Assembly (NCBI RefSeq): GCF_900101865.1
Contig: NZ_FNAH01000011.1
Location: forward strand, 1-64,000
Direction of reading: 5' to 3'
Source: Paracoccus isoporae
GTDB lineage: Bacteria; Pseudomonadota; Alphaproteobacteria; Rhodobacterales; Rhodobacteraceae
DNA: 64,000 nucleotides
Shown here in pieces: positions 31,534 to 40,008 of this stretch. Each line of letters begins with the position of its first letter. Positions within the stretch are counted from its first letter, which is position 1. Under the pieces are notes generated by a model. It was not told the DNA's origin and ran no database searches. It saw only the letters and a list, made by a program, of their open reading frames with translations. The position numbers and the translations under genes were made by a program.

Positions 31534-32004
31534 GTGGTGAAGAAGTTGAGATATACCAATGCATTGGCCGTGCTTTTGACGGTTGCAGGGCTGTCGGCCC
31601 CCGCACTGGCCGGTTCGGAGGATGTCGTGGTCGAGAATGCGTGGTCCCGCGCCTCGATCGGCGTCAACAGGCCAGGTGCCGCCTATATGACCGTGCGCAA
31701 CACGGGTGAAGACGCCGTTACGCTGACCGGACTTGCGACACCGCTGGCAATGATGCCCGAGATCCATGAGTCGAAAACCAACTCCGATGGCGTCAGTTCC
31801 ATGGCACCTGCAGGCGAGATCACGATTGAGCCCGGCCAAAGCGTGGCATTGGAGCCGGGCGGGTTGCACGCCATGCTCATGAAGCTGCAAGAGCCGATGA
31901 CCGAAGGCGAGAATTTCCCGCTGACACTGACCTTCTCGGATGGCGGCAAGGTGACGGTCGAGGTCCCAATCCTCGGAATCGCCGCGCGTGGACCGGAGGG
32001 CTGA
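31534..32004 (+). CDS. PCuAC-type periplasmic copper chaperone, copy 1
   Basis: A 156-residue exported protein of the PCuAC/DUF461 family. Signal peptide to about 26, then a cupredoxin-like domain with Cu(I) ligands in E-I-H-E-S, S-S-M-A-P and G-L-H-A-M-L-M (His, Met, His, Met). GTG start with AGGAG six bases upstream. PCuAC delivers copper to SCO or cytochrome oxidase, and a SCO gene follows directly. Second copy at 48.5 kb. Confidence 0.92.
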   Translation: MVKKLRYTNALAVLLTVAGLSAPALAGSEDVVVENAWSRASIGVNRPGAAYMTVRNTGEDAVTLTGLATPLAMMPEIHESKTNSDGVSSMAPAGEITIEPGQSVALEPGGLHAMLMKLQEPMTEGENFPLTLTFSDGGKVTVEVPILGIAARGPEG

Positions 32005-32630
32005 TGCAACGTCGGCAGCTCCTTCTATACGGCGCAGCCGGTGCCGGCGTTCTTGGCCTGACGCTCTTCGTGGGCTGGTGGCGGGTGGACGGGCCCGGTG
32101 CGCCTGAACCAAAAGGGCAGCGGCCCCTGCCCCTATCGGCGATGGAGTTCCGGCTGACCGACCACGAGGAAAATGAGGTAGGGCCTGGCAACCTGATCGG
32201 TCGTCCGACAATGGTGTTTTTCGGGTTCACCTACTGCCCGGACGTCTGCCCGACGACCCTATCGGATATTTCCGGCTGGCTTGAGGAACTGGGCGACGAA
32301 GCATCAGAGATGAACGTGGTCTTCATCACGGTCGACCCGGAGCGGGACACGGTCGAGGCCATGGCCGAATATGTCGGCTATTTTCATCCGGTCATTCGTG
32401 GTTGGACGGGGCCGGAAGACCAGATTGCCCGCGCTGCAGAAGGGTTTCGTGCCTCATTTGAGCGCGTCCCGACTGAGGGCGGCGGCTATACGATGAACCA
32501 TACGGCAGGCGTATTCCTGTTCGATGCCGAGGGTGAGCTCGTCACCATGATCGACTATCACGAGCCAAGAGAATTCGCGGTGCCGAAGATCCGGCGCGCA
32601 CTGACAGAAGACGTAGAGGGGGCAACATGA
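32004..32630 (+). CDS. SCO1/SenC copper chaperone, second in operon
   Basis: A 208-residue SCO protein anchored by an N-terminal hydrophobic segment after M-Q-R-R-Q. Copper motif C-P-D-V-C-P and the distal His in Y-T-M-N-H-T. It overlaps the PCuAC stop by one base and the next gene by four. The family normally occurs once or twice per genome; this window has three complete copies and one degenerate one. Confidence 0.92.
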   Translation: MQRRQLLLYGAAGAGVLGLTLFVGWWRVDGPGAPEPKGQRPLPLSAMEFRLTDHEENEVGPGNLIGRPTMVFFGFTYCPDVCPTTLSDISGWLEELGDEASEMNVVFITVDPERDTVEAMAEYVGYFHPVIRGWTGPEDQIARAAEGFRASFERVPTEGGGYTMNHTAGVFLFDAEGELVTMIDYHEPREFAVPKIRRALTEDVEGAT

Positions 32631-34000
32631 AGATAAGAATTGTCTTGGCGGCCGTTGCGGTCGCAGGCGCATTTTCGGTGACCGCCATCGCCATCTCTGG
32701 CGTTCTGTCCAAAGAACCGGTGCCCCCTGCGATTGCTGAAGCGACCCTCTGGACTCCCGATCCGCTTGCGCCGCCTCGGATTACCGAAACCAATTCGGTC
32801 CGCCCTACACTCGCCCAGGCAGATATCGCATTCGAGTTCAGACCCCGGCCCCTCCTGACCGTTTCCCCCGCTGATACCTCCTTGCCATCTATCGAGCCCC
32901 AGCTGGTCACCTGGTCGCGCGAGATTGCGTCGGGCGAGACGCTTGATGCGGTCCTTTCCGATGCGGGGCTGGATGCTTCGGATCGCGCCGAAATCGCCTT
33001 GGCGATTGGCGCGGAATACGATCTGCGCCGTCTGCGTCCGGGTCACATCATTACCGTGGTTTCCACAACGGACGACAACCCGCGTCGTGTAGAACTAGCC
33101 GTCGATGACGGTGTCCGGATAGAGGCGGTCTTCGGCGAACAGCTTGCCGCCCGCGTGTTGGAGCCGGATCCCGAATTGGTGACTTTCGCTGGCGAGGCGG
33201 TGATCGAGAGCTCGATTTTCGCCGCCCTAGACACGGCAGACATCCCCGCCCGTTTTGCGGTGGACCTGGCGCAGATGCTGGGCGGCACCGTGGATTTCCG
33301 TCGTGATCTTGCGGGTGGCGAGACGATGCGCCTCCTTTGGCGCGAGGCCCGAGACGGGAATAAGAGGATTGGTCAGCCCGAGCTTGCCTTTGCCGCACTG
33401 GATATCGATGGCTCGGTCTATGAAATCGTCTGGCCGAACGACGGCAGCGGCCAAGCGACGATCTATGTCGACGGAGAAGTCCTGCGCGTGTTTGCGCAAC
33501 CGGTCGAAGGTGCACGGCTGAGTTCTGTGTTCGGGCGCCGCACCCATCCGGTCTACGGCAATGTACGGATGCACACAGGGGTCGACTTCGCGGCGGCGCG
33601 CGGCACGCCGGTACAGGCGACGGCGCCGGGCCGCGTTCGCTTCATCGGCCGACGCGGTGGGTATGGCCGGGTCGTCGAGATCGCTCATGGCTCCGACACC
33701 CTGACGCGCTATGCGCATCTGAGCGCCGTACCGGACGGGCTCACACAAGGGCAACGCGTGATGGCCGGAGATATGATCGGGCGGGTCGGTGCGACGGGTA
33801 CCGCGACAGGCCCCAACCTACATTACGAAGTGCTGGTGGACGGTCGCCCAACCGACCCTCTCTCTGACGACCGATTGGCAGAGGCGGCCGAGCGTGAAGC
33901 GGACGACACGGCCGCGCTTGAGCGACTGCGTGAGGCGCGTTCACTTCTTGCTGAGAGGCTCGCCAGCGAATTTGCACAGACGACAACCGAAAGGCTTTGA
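32627..34000 (+). CDS. M23-family peptidoglycan endopeptidase
   Basis: A 457-residue exported protein with an N-terminal signal anchor. A central region (about 90-290) resembles the LysM/OapA-like substrate arm, and the C-terminal LytM/M23 zinc peptidase (about 300-415) has M-H-T-G-V-D-F and N-L-H-Y-E-V metal-ligand motifs. A short coiled coil rich in Glu/Ala ends the protein. It would cut peptide cross-links in the wall. All catalytic residues are present, so it is likely active. Its presence between SCO and DUF411 genes is unusual. Confidence 0.88.
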   Translation: MKIRIVLAAVAVAGAFSVTAIAISGVLSKEPVPPAIAEATLWTPDPLAPPRITETNSVRPTLAQADIAFEFRPRPLLTVSPADTSLPSIEPQLVTWSREIASGETLDAVLSDAGLDASDRAEIALAIGAEYDLRRLRPGHIITVVSTTDDNPRRVELAVDDGVRIEAVFGEQLAARVLEPDPELVTFAGEAVIESSIFAALDTADIPARFAVDLAQMLGGTVDFRRDLAGGETMRLLWREARDGNKRIGQPELAFAALDIDGSVYEIVWPNDGSGQATIYVDGEVLRVFAQPVEGARLSSVFGRRTHPVYGNVRMHTGVDFAAARGTPVQATAPGRVRFIGRRGGYGRVVEIAHGSDTLTRYAHLSAVPDGLTQGQRVMAGDMIGRVGATGTATGPNLHYEVLVDGRPTDPLSDDRLAEAAEREADDTAALERLREARSLLAERLASEFAQTTTERL

Positions 34001-34003
34001 TCC

Positions 34004-34462
34004 ATGAAACGATTTACTCCCGCCCTTGCCATCGCATTTGCCTTGCTTCCCGCGGCGCAGGCCGTCGCAGAGACGATTCAGATCGACGTCCGGAAGACAA
34101 ACGGCTGCGGCTGTTGCCTGTCCTGGATGAAGCACCTCGAGGAGAATGGCTTCGCGCCGATGGGCGAGGACATGTTCGGAGGATCTCTTGTGCGCTTCAA
34201 ACTCGACAATGGCGTGCCGCAGCGCATGGTGTCCTGCCATACTGCTCTGGTCGACGGCTATGTGATCGAGGGCCACGTGCCGGCGGCTGACATCCAACGC
34301 CTGCTGGAGGACCGGCCAGACGCGGTAGGCCTGGCGGTGCCGGGAATGCCCTACGGGTCGCCCGGCATGGGACCGGAGGACGACCGGGAGGCTTACGATG
34401 TCTTCCTGATCCACGAAGACGGATCGACCGAGGTCTACACCAGCTACTCGGCTCCTGACTGA
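34004..34462 (+). CDS. DUF411 periplasmic metal-binding protein, copy 1
   Basis: A 152-residue exported protein. Signal peptide about 1-22 (ending A-V-A-E), then K-T-N-G-C-G-C-C, the Cys triplet that defines DUF411, and further conserved C-H and P-G-M-P motifs. The family is often found in copper-resistance loci and is thought to bind copper, but this is not well established. A second copy at 52.7 kb has the same C-G-C-C motif. Confidence 0.87.
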   Translation: MKRFTPALAIAFALLPAAQAVAETIQIDVRKTNGCGCCLSWMKHLEENGFAPMGEDMFGGSLVRFKLDNGVPQRMVSCHTALVDGYVIEGHVPAADIQRLLEDRPDAVGLAVPGMPYGSPGMGPEDDREAYDVFLIHEDGSTEVYTSYSAPD

Positions 34463-34484
34463 ACTCGCGGCAGAACCTTAACAA

Positions 34485-35267
34485 TTGGAACCCCTCTCCC
34501 CCATAGCGCTTGGCTTTCTTGGAAGCCTGGCCGCCGGATCGCTGACCGCGGTCGGGGCGGTCCCCGTTCTTTTTGGGCGCATCCCGTCCCGGGCCACGCG
34601 CGATCTGCTGCTTGGCTTCGCGGCGGGTGTCATGCTCGCGGCTTCGTTCTTCTCGCTGATCATCCCGGCTCTCGACGCAGCTGAAGGACAGTTCGACAAC
34701 GGTGCTCTCCCGGCGGCCATCGTATGTGTTGCGATCCTGCTTGGCATGGGCGCGGTCGCTCTGATGAACGAACGGCTGCCGCATGAACATTTCAAGACGG
34801 GGCGGGAAGGTCCCGACGCCGCATCGCTGCGGCGCGTCTGGCTTTTCATCATCGCGATCACTATCCACAATTTTCCCGAAGGGCTTGCCGTCGGCGTCGG
34901 GTTCGGGGCTGACGGTTTGTCGGGCGGGTTGCCACTTGCGATCGGTATTGGATTACAGAATGCCCCCGAAGGTCTGGCGGTGGCGGTTTCGTTGCTCGGC
35001 GAGGGCTATTCCAGGTATCGCGCCTGGGGCATCGCCGCCCTGACCGGTCTCGTCGAGCCCGTCGGCGGGCTCATCGGCGCGGGTATCATCGGCATCTCGC
35101 AACCGCTGCTGCCTTGGGGTCTCGCCTTCGCAGCAGGGGCGATGCTCTATGTCATCAGCCACGAGATCATTCCGGAAACCCACCGGTCCGGACATCAGAA
35201 CAGGGCGACGCTCGGCCTCGCGGTTGGTCTTGTGATCATGTTGTTCCTCGACGTCTGGCTGGGATAA
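34485..35267 (+). CDS. ZIP-family divalent metal transporter
   Basis: A 260-residue inner-membrane transporter with eight predicted helices. Metal-site signature H-N-F-P-E-G-L-A-V-G in helix 4, then Q-N-A-P-E-G-L-A-V and a final H-E-I-I-P-E-T. ZIP proteins usually import Zn, Fe or Mn, though some members run as exporters. It starts at a TTG without a good ribosome-binding site, so the start is uncertain. It is followed within four bases by lspA. Confidence 0.9.
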   Translation: MEPLSPIALGFLGSLAAGSLTAVGAVPVLFGRIPSRATRDLLLGFAAGVMLAASFFSLIIPALDAAEGQFDNGALPAAIVCVAILLGMGAVALMNERLPHEHFKTGREGPDAASLRRVWLFIIAITIHNFPEGLAVGVGFGADGLSGGLPLAIGIGLQNAPEGLAVAVSLLGEGYSRYRAWGIAALTGLVEPVGGLIGAGIIGISQPLLPWGLAFAAGAMLYVISHEIIPETHRSGHQNRATLGLAVGLVIMLFLDVWLG

Positions 35268-35271
35268 GCGG

Positions 35272-35745
35272 ATGAGATCTTGCCTCTTCGTCGGTCTGCT
35301 TGCTGCTCTGATCGCCTTTCTTGTCGATCAGGCAACGAAGGCAATCGTTGTTTCCAATGCGACTGTTCTTAGTTCCGGCGTATCGGTCTTTCCCGGCTTC
35401 AATCTCATCTACCTGCGCAATGACGGGGTGACCTTCGGGCTTCTCGGCGGTGCGCCGTGGTGGAGCCTTGTCGTATTGGCACTTGGCATCTGCGTCTGGT
35501 TGGCGGCTATGCTGATCCGTTCCAGCAGCCGGGTCGAGGCCATTGCCTATGGTGCGATCATCGGCGGTGCTCTCGGCAATATTCTGGACCGCCTGCGCTA
35601 TCGTGCGGTGACGGATTTCCTCGATTTCTACATCGGGACGGCGCACTGGCCTGCCTTCAACATGGCCGATGTTTTTGTGGTTGGCGGCGTGATGCTGCTG
35701 CTCATTGCGCCGTGGGTTGGCGCTCGACTTCAGACCGATTCATGA
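35272..35745 (+). CDS. lspA: Signal peptidase II (prolipoprotein), copy 2
   Basis: A 157-residue lipoprotein signal peptidase with four membrane helices. Conserved blocks L-R-N-D-G-V-T-F-G, G-N-I-L-D-R-L-R-Y, V-T-D-F-L-D-F and F-N-M-A-D-V-F with catalytic aspartates. It is clearly related to the copy at 20.0 kb. Coupled by an ATGA overlap to lnt, so two steps of lipoprotein maturation are co-expressed with metal genes. Confidence 0.92.
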   Translation: MRSCLFVGLLAALIAFLVDQATKAIVVSNATVLSSGVSVFPGFNLIYLRNDGVTFGLLGGAPWWSLVVLALGICVWLAAMLIRSSSRVEAIAYGAIIGGALGNILDRLRYRAVTDFLDFYIGTAHWPAFNMADVFVVGGVMLLLIAPWVGARLQTDS

Positions 35746-37313
35746 AGCCGGGTTTGCCGCAGATCGTTAGTGAGGACCCGAACCTGTTCCAGTGCATGGG
35801 TCTTGCCCTTGTTGCCGGCGGATTGACGGTTTTGACCCTTCCGCCGTTTTCTTGGCTCATGGCGGTCCCTGTCGCCTTCTCAGTGCTCTTTATCGTTCTC
35901 CGGAACATCTCAACCTCGCGCGCTTTCCTTGTCGGTTGGGCTTTCGGACTGGGCCAATTCGGGATTGGAATTTCCTGGATCGCCGAGAGCTTCTATGTCG
36001 ATGCCGAACGTTTCGGCGCACTGGCGATCCCGGCGGTCGCGGGTCTGTCCGCCGGAATCGCCATCTTCCCGGGCATGGCGGCGATGCTTTTTGCCGCCAT
36101 CATGCAGCGCCGAGCTTTCGGCGGCATTGCGGCGGGCCTTCTGTTTGCAACCTGCTGGGTGGTCACGGAGTGGCTGCGGGGTCATATCCTGACGGGGTTT
36201 CCCTGGAACCTTGCCGCTTATGCCCTTGTCGACTATGCCGCCCTGCGCCAACCCGCCGCCTGGGTCGGCAGCTACGGTTTGGGCTTTCTCACGGTCTTCA
36301 TCGGCATATTGCCAGGTGTGTTGACTGTGGCGGCGCCAAAGAGACGCGCGCCTGTTCACGTGCTCTTCGCCGTTGCTGTGACGGGTCTCTGGGTTGGCGG
36401 TGCGCTTCGGTCAGGGCAGGACGTGCCGCCGACAGACGTTGCTTTGCGCATCGTCCAAGGCAATGTGCCACAAGTCGAGAAGTGGGTACCGGGCAGCCGC
36501 CAGCGAGCCTTAGAAAAATACCTGGGCTTGTCCGCGCAACCCGGACGTTTCGATGTGCTGCTTTGGCCGGAAACGGCCTTCCCCGGCTTTCTGGATGAAG
36601 ATGCTGCGGCACGCGCGCGGATATCTGCAGCTTTGCCAGACGGCAGGATCCTACTGACAGGTGCGCCTGACCGAGTGGAGGGCGATGGGGGAACCAGATA
36701 TTTCAACACGGTTCAGGCATACGATGGCACCAGTGAGATTCTGACGGGATATGCAAAACATCATCTCGTTCCGTTTGGCGAATATGTGCCGCTGAGAGGC
36801 TGGCTGCCCATCGAACGACTGACGGAAGGGTTGGGCGATTTCACGCCGGGACCAGGGCCGCGCACGCTGGCGATCCCTGGCGCGCCTCTGGTCGCGGTGG
36901 CGATCTGTTACGAGATCATCTTTCCGGGCCACGTGGTCGATGACCTTTTCCGTCCCGACTGGATATTCAACGCCACAAATGATGCCTGGTTCGGAACCAG
37001 CATCGGACCCGAGCAGCACCTCGCCTCCGCGCGGATGCGCGCGGTCGAGGAGGGGCTTCCCGTGGTCCGGGCGGCCAACACTGGGATATCCGCGATCATC
37101 GACGCCAATGGAAATGTCGTCGCGCGTCTTGATACCGGGGAAACAGGCACCATTGATGCCGGCCTGCCGGGCGCGCGTACTCCAACGCCCTATGCGCGGT
37201 TCGGCGACTGGACCTTGTTGGTTCTTGTTTTTGGGTGCTGGGTCTTCGGCTGGCTGGCCAGTTTGCTCGGACGAGATCCCGATGCGCGGCATTTTGGAAC
37301 GGAGGTATCCTGA
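35742..37313 (+). CDS. lnt: Apolipoprotein N-acyltransferase
   Basis: A 523-residue inner-membrane enzyme that adds the third acyl chain to lipoproteins. Several N-terminal helices (about 15-200) precede the periplasmic nitrilase-type domain with the catalytic triad Glu (W-P-E-T-A-F-P-G, near 277), Lys (Y-A-K-H-H-L-V-P-F-G-E-Y, near 339) and Cys (A-I-C-Y-E, near 389), positions close to those in E. coli Lnt. One helix closes the chain. Start chosen at the ATGA overlap with lspA. Length is normal. Probably an accessory copy. Confidence 0.93.
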   Translation: MKPGLPQIVSEDPNLFQCMGLALVAGGLTVLTLPPFSWLMAVPVAFSVLFIVLRNISTSRAFLVGWAFGLGQFGIGISWIAESFYVDAERFGALAIPAVAGLSAGIAIFPGMAAMLFAAIMQRRAFGGIAAGLLFATCWVVTEWLRGHILTGFPWNLAAYALVDYAALRQPAAWVGSYGLGFLTVFIGILPGVLTVAAPKRRAPVHVLFAVAVTGLWVGGALRSGQDVPPTDVALRIVQGNVPQVEKWVPGSRQRALEKYLGLSAQPGRFDVLLWPETAFPGFLDEDAAARARISAALPDGRILLTGAPDRVEGDGGTRYFNTVQAYDGTSEILTGYAKHHLVPFGEYVPLRGWLPIERLTEGLGDFTPGPGPRTLAIPGAPLVAVAICYEIIFPGHVVDDLFRPDWIFNATNDAWFGTSIGPEQHLASARMRAVEEGLPVVRAANTGISAIIDANGNVVARLDTGETGTIDAGLPGARTPTPYARFGDWTLLVLVFGCWVFGWLASLLGRDPDARHFGTEVS

Positions 37314-37480
37314 TGCTTGTGATCGTGAGCGCTATCGGAGGCGCGATCTGGGGTGGCTATCTGGCACGACGGAGGAGGGGGAATCACCTGGATATCCTCC
37401 AATATGCGGTAGTGTCTGCGATCGCCTTCGGACTTGTCGCCCTGTTTGCAACCATCGTGCTGTCGCGGGTTCTCGGCTAG
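37313..37480 (+). CDS. Small membrane protein following lnt
   Basis: A 55-residue peptide with two hydrophobic helices (about 3-16 and 31-52) around a basic loop (R-R-R-R-G-N-H). Excellent ribosome-binding site (GGAGG, seven bases before the ATG) and a TGATG overlap with lnt. No family recognised. Position suggests a small partner of the lipoprotein enzymes. Confidence 0.65.
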   Translation: MLVIVSAIGGAIWGGYLARRRRGNHLDILQYAVVSAIAFGLVALFATIVLSRVLG

Positions 37481-37574
37481 CGAGCTTCGAAATTGCGCAA
37501 ACGTGTCAGCGGCTTGAAGACCCGATAGCTCGAGGTCCCGATAGAGAATCGCGCGAATGTGCATCTAGGCGAGC

Positions 37575-38033
37575 TCATTTCTGATTGAGCCGTCGCTCGA
37601 ACGCCTCCAATGTCGTCCCGCTGACGTGATGCTCGATCCCTTCCGCATCGCGTTCCGCGGTCTCTTCGTCGATTCCCAGGCTCAGAAGAAAGGCGACGAC
37701 GACCCTGTGGCGGCGTCGACAGATCTCCGCGAGGTCCTGCCCGGCATCGGTGAGGAATATCGCGCGGTATGGCTCCCGCCGGACCAGACCAGCAGCCTTG
37801 AGCCGCGAGATGTTCTTGGTCACGGTCGGCGGCTTCACGCCAAGCCGCTCGGCGATCTCGACCGGTCTGGCCTCCCCGCGCGTCTCGATCAGTTCCGCGA
37901 TCAGTTCGACGTAATCCTCCGCCATCTCGCTTTCATGTGCCTGACGCACGGTCGCAAAGCCCTCGGCCTGCGCCTCGGGAGCCCGGTCGACCGCTTCGAA
38001 TGGCTCACGCCCATGTGATTGTAGCTTTGTCAT
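37575..38033 (-). CDS. mntR: MntR, manganese-responsive DtxR-family repressor
   Basis: A 152-residue regulator. Winged helix about 37-95 (V-K-P-P-T-V-T-K-N-I-S-R-L is the recognition helix), then a helical dimerisation domain. The MntR metal site is recognisable: Asp40/Glu43 (E-D-Y-V-E), His109 (R-R-R-H-R), and Glu131, Glu134, His135 (A-E-G-I-E-H-H). The Asp at the first position favours Mn over Fe. No SH3 domain, as in MntR. It is divergent from the di-heme/ABC operon, whose promoter has a perfect dyad. Confidence 0.9.
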   Translation of the reverse strand: MTKLQSHGREPFEAVDRAPEAQAEGFATVRQAHESEMAEDYVELIAELIETRGEARPVEIAERLGVKPPTVTKNISRLKAAGLVRREPYRAIFLTDAGQDLAEICRRRHRVVVAFLLSLGIDEETAERDAEGIEHHVSGTTLEAFERRLNQK

Positions 38034-38062
38034 ACTCGGGACTTTGCAGCGAAACAGCGGGA

Positions 38063-38109
38063 TTGACAACTTGTTTGCTTCGGGTAGATAAGTTAGCCAT
38101 GTCTAACTT
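38063..38109 (+). promoter_or_regulatory. Promoter with MntR-type operator
   Basis: TTGACA and TAGATA boxes are spaced by 16 bases. The last base of the -10 box begins a perfect dyad AAGTTAG-CCATGT-CTAACTT (38090-38109), 21 bases before the di-heme cytochrome start. It is placed to block transcription start and resembles DtxR/MntR boxes. The adjacent MntR is the expected ligand-dependent repressor. Confidence 0.7.
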
Positions 38110-38130
38110 TGTACTTTGGAGGCCGTGGTG

Positions 38131-40008
38131 ATGCGAAATATTATGAGAGCGCTGCTCGCCACACTCGCAAGCGCGCTCCTCCTGTCCGGACCTGTCGCCG
38201 CGACGCCGGCCAAGGAGGCGCCTTGGCTTCCCGAGGCAGCGGCCTACCGGCTGACGCTCTTTCTTGGAAATCTCGAGCCTCTGCCCTGGGACGACATCAA
38301 GACCGCCTGGACGGAACCCTACCGGGGTTCGGAATTCTCTGTCGGAGCGCTGGCGTGGCTGGACCGCAAAAGCGATATCGAGCCTGACGGTCTTCTGAAC
38401 GCGATGATGCGCGAAGACCGGCAGGCGGTATTCGCCGAGGCGACGCGGCTCATCGCGCTCAGGATTGAGGAGAATTTGGACCGTGCTCTCGCGGCCGAAG
38501 AATCGGCGACAGCACAGCTGGCGGTGCAGACGGCACGCGAACTCTACCGTGCGTTTGAGGATGGTATCGCGGCGGCCGATCCCGAAGCTGCAAGACGCAT
38601 CGGCCTCGCCTGGCTGGAACTCAACAGCAGCACAGGTTCCGCTGGTGTTCTCGGCGCTGGCGCCACATCTGCGGATCGCGACACGATGGAAGCCGCCCGT
38701 GCAGTCATCTCCGGCTATCTTGCGGAGAACTACCTCCTGGACAGTTTCGCTCCGCGCCGGACGCTGAGCGCCCTGCCGGAAACAGCTGTGCTCAGCGGAA
38801 AGGCCATCGAGGTACCGCCAAGCCTGCCGCCTGGGTCCGACATCTTCGATCAGGACCCGCTGCCGCTGCTCGTGCTCAACTTCGAGGAACAGGGCATCGA
38901 CGAGACCGACCTGCCGCTGGTGGCCTACGGCGACATGCTGTTCGACAGCGCGCAACTCTTTGGAAGCCCGGCGCAGGATCTCGGGATCGCCTGCTCGACC
39001 TGTCACAACCGCTCGGACGTCAACCAGCGGCTTTTCATCCCCGGCGCCAGCCACCAGCCGGGTGCGATCGACGTCGACGGCGCCTTTTTCAACCCGATCT
39101 TCAATGACCGGCGTGACGACCCGCTCGACATTCCCAGCCTGCGCGGCTTGCGTTTTACCGGTCCTTACGGCCGCGATGGCCGTTTCGCCTCCCTGCGCGA
39201 TTTTACCCGCAATGTGATCGTCAACGAGTTCGGCGGGAATGAACCGACGCCCTTCATGCTGGACGCTCTCGTCGCCTACATGCTCGAGTTCGACTTCCTG
39301 CCGAATTCCATGCTGACGACTGATGGCCGTCTGACCGACACGACCCAAGAGGCCGCCCGGCGCGGCGAGGAGATCTTCAATACGCCCTTCGCCGGGCTCG
39401 GCGATCGGTCCTGCGCCAGTTGCCACGTGCCAGACGCGAACTTCCTCGACCGGCAGGCCCACGACATCGGCTCCGTCGCGCCGGGCTACGAGGGGGCCCG
39501 CGCCGGTGCGCTGGACACGCCCACGCTGCTCGGCACGGCCTATACCGCCCCCTATTTCCACGACGGGTCATTGCCGACGCTGGCCGCCGTCGTGGACTGG
39601 TTCGACGAGACGAAATCGCTTGGGCTTACCGAGGAAGACCGCGCCGACCTAACCGCCTATCTCGAGACCGTTGGCGCGGCAGACGAGCCCTATGAAGCCT
39701 TCGACACCGAGAACACCGCTTTCCGGCTGGCATTCGCCGAACTGACGACCTTCGCCTCGACAATCGATACGCTACTGCCGCGGCGGGACGCAGAGCATAT
39801 CCTGCTGCTGACCGACACCGTGGCTGCGGACCTTTCGGCCGACGCCAGCACCATGTCGAACCTCCCCGCCCGGCCCGAGGTCTATGCGCTGGCCGAGCGG
39901 CTGGCCGCGGTCGGCGCCGCCGTCCGCGTGGAAGACTGGGAGGCCGCTGAAGCAAGCTGGACCGCGTTCAAGTCCGAAGCCGACGCAATCGAAGAGAGGG
40001 CATTCTGA
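38131..40008 (+). CDS. Di-heme cytochrome c peroxidase-like protein
   Basis: A 625-residue exported protein. Signal peptide about 1-24. A helical N-terminal region (about 30-250) has no recognised domain; the C-terminal two thirds is a MauG/CcpA-type domain with heme sites C-S-T-C-H (about 288-292) and C-A-S-C-H (about 428-432). The segment F-T-G-P-Y-G-R-D-G-R and P-Y-F-H-D-G-S are typical of the family. A tail of about 90 residues follows. It shares an operon, by a one-base overlap, with a PhnD-like binding protein. An oxidising or metal-releasing role in the periplasm is inferred. Confidence 0.85.
   Translation: MRNIMRALLATLASALLLSGPVAATPAKEAPWLPEAAAYRLTLFLGNLEPLPWDDIKTAWTEPYRGSEFSVGALAWLDRKSDIEPDGLLNAMMREDRQAVFAEATRLIALRIEENLDRALAAEESATAQLAVQTARELYRAFEDGIAAADPEAARRIGLAWLELNSSTGSAGVLGAGATSADRDTMEAARAVISGYLAENYLLDSFAPRRTLSALPETAVLSGKAIEVPPSLPPGSDIFDQDPLPLLVLNFEEQGIDETDLPLVAYGDMLFDSAQLFGSPAQDLGIACSTCHNRSDVNQRLFIPGASHQPGAIDVDGAFFNPIFNDRRDDPLDIPSLRGLRFTGPYGRDGRFASLRDFTRNVIVNEFGGNEPTPFMLDALVAYMLEFDFLPNSMLTTDGRLTDTTQEAARRGEEIFNTPFAGLGDRSCASCHVPDANFLDRQAHDIGSVAPGYEGARAGALDTPTLLGTAYTAPYFHDGSLPTLAAVVDWFDETKSLGLTEEDRADLTAYLETVGAADEPYEAFDTENTAFRLAFAELTTFASTIDTLLPRRDAEHILLLTDTVAADLSADASTMSNLPARPEVYALAERLAAVGAAVRVEDWEAAEASWTAFKSEADAIEERAF

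Noticed and set aside
32627..34000. Minus-strand frames of 150-175 codons opposite the M23 peptidase
   Set aside because: They mirror the third-codon-position GC bias of the real gene and contain no known domains.
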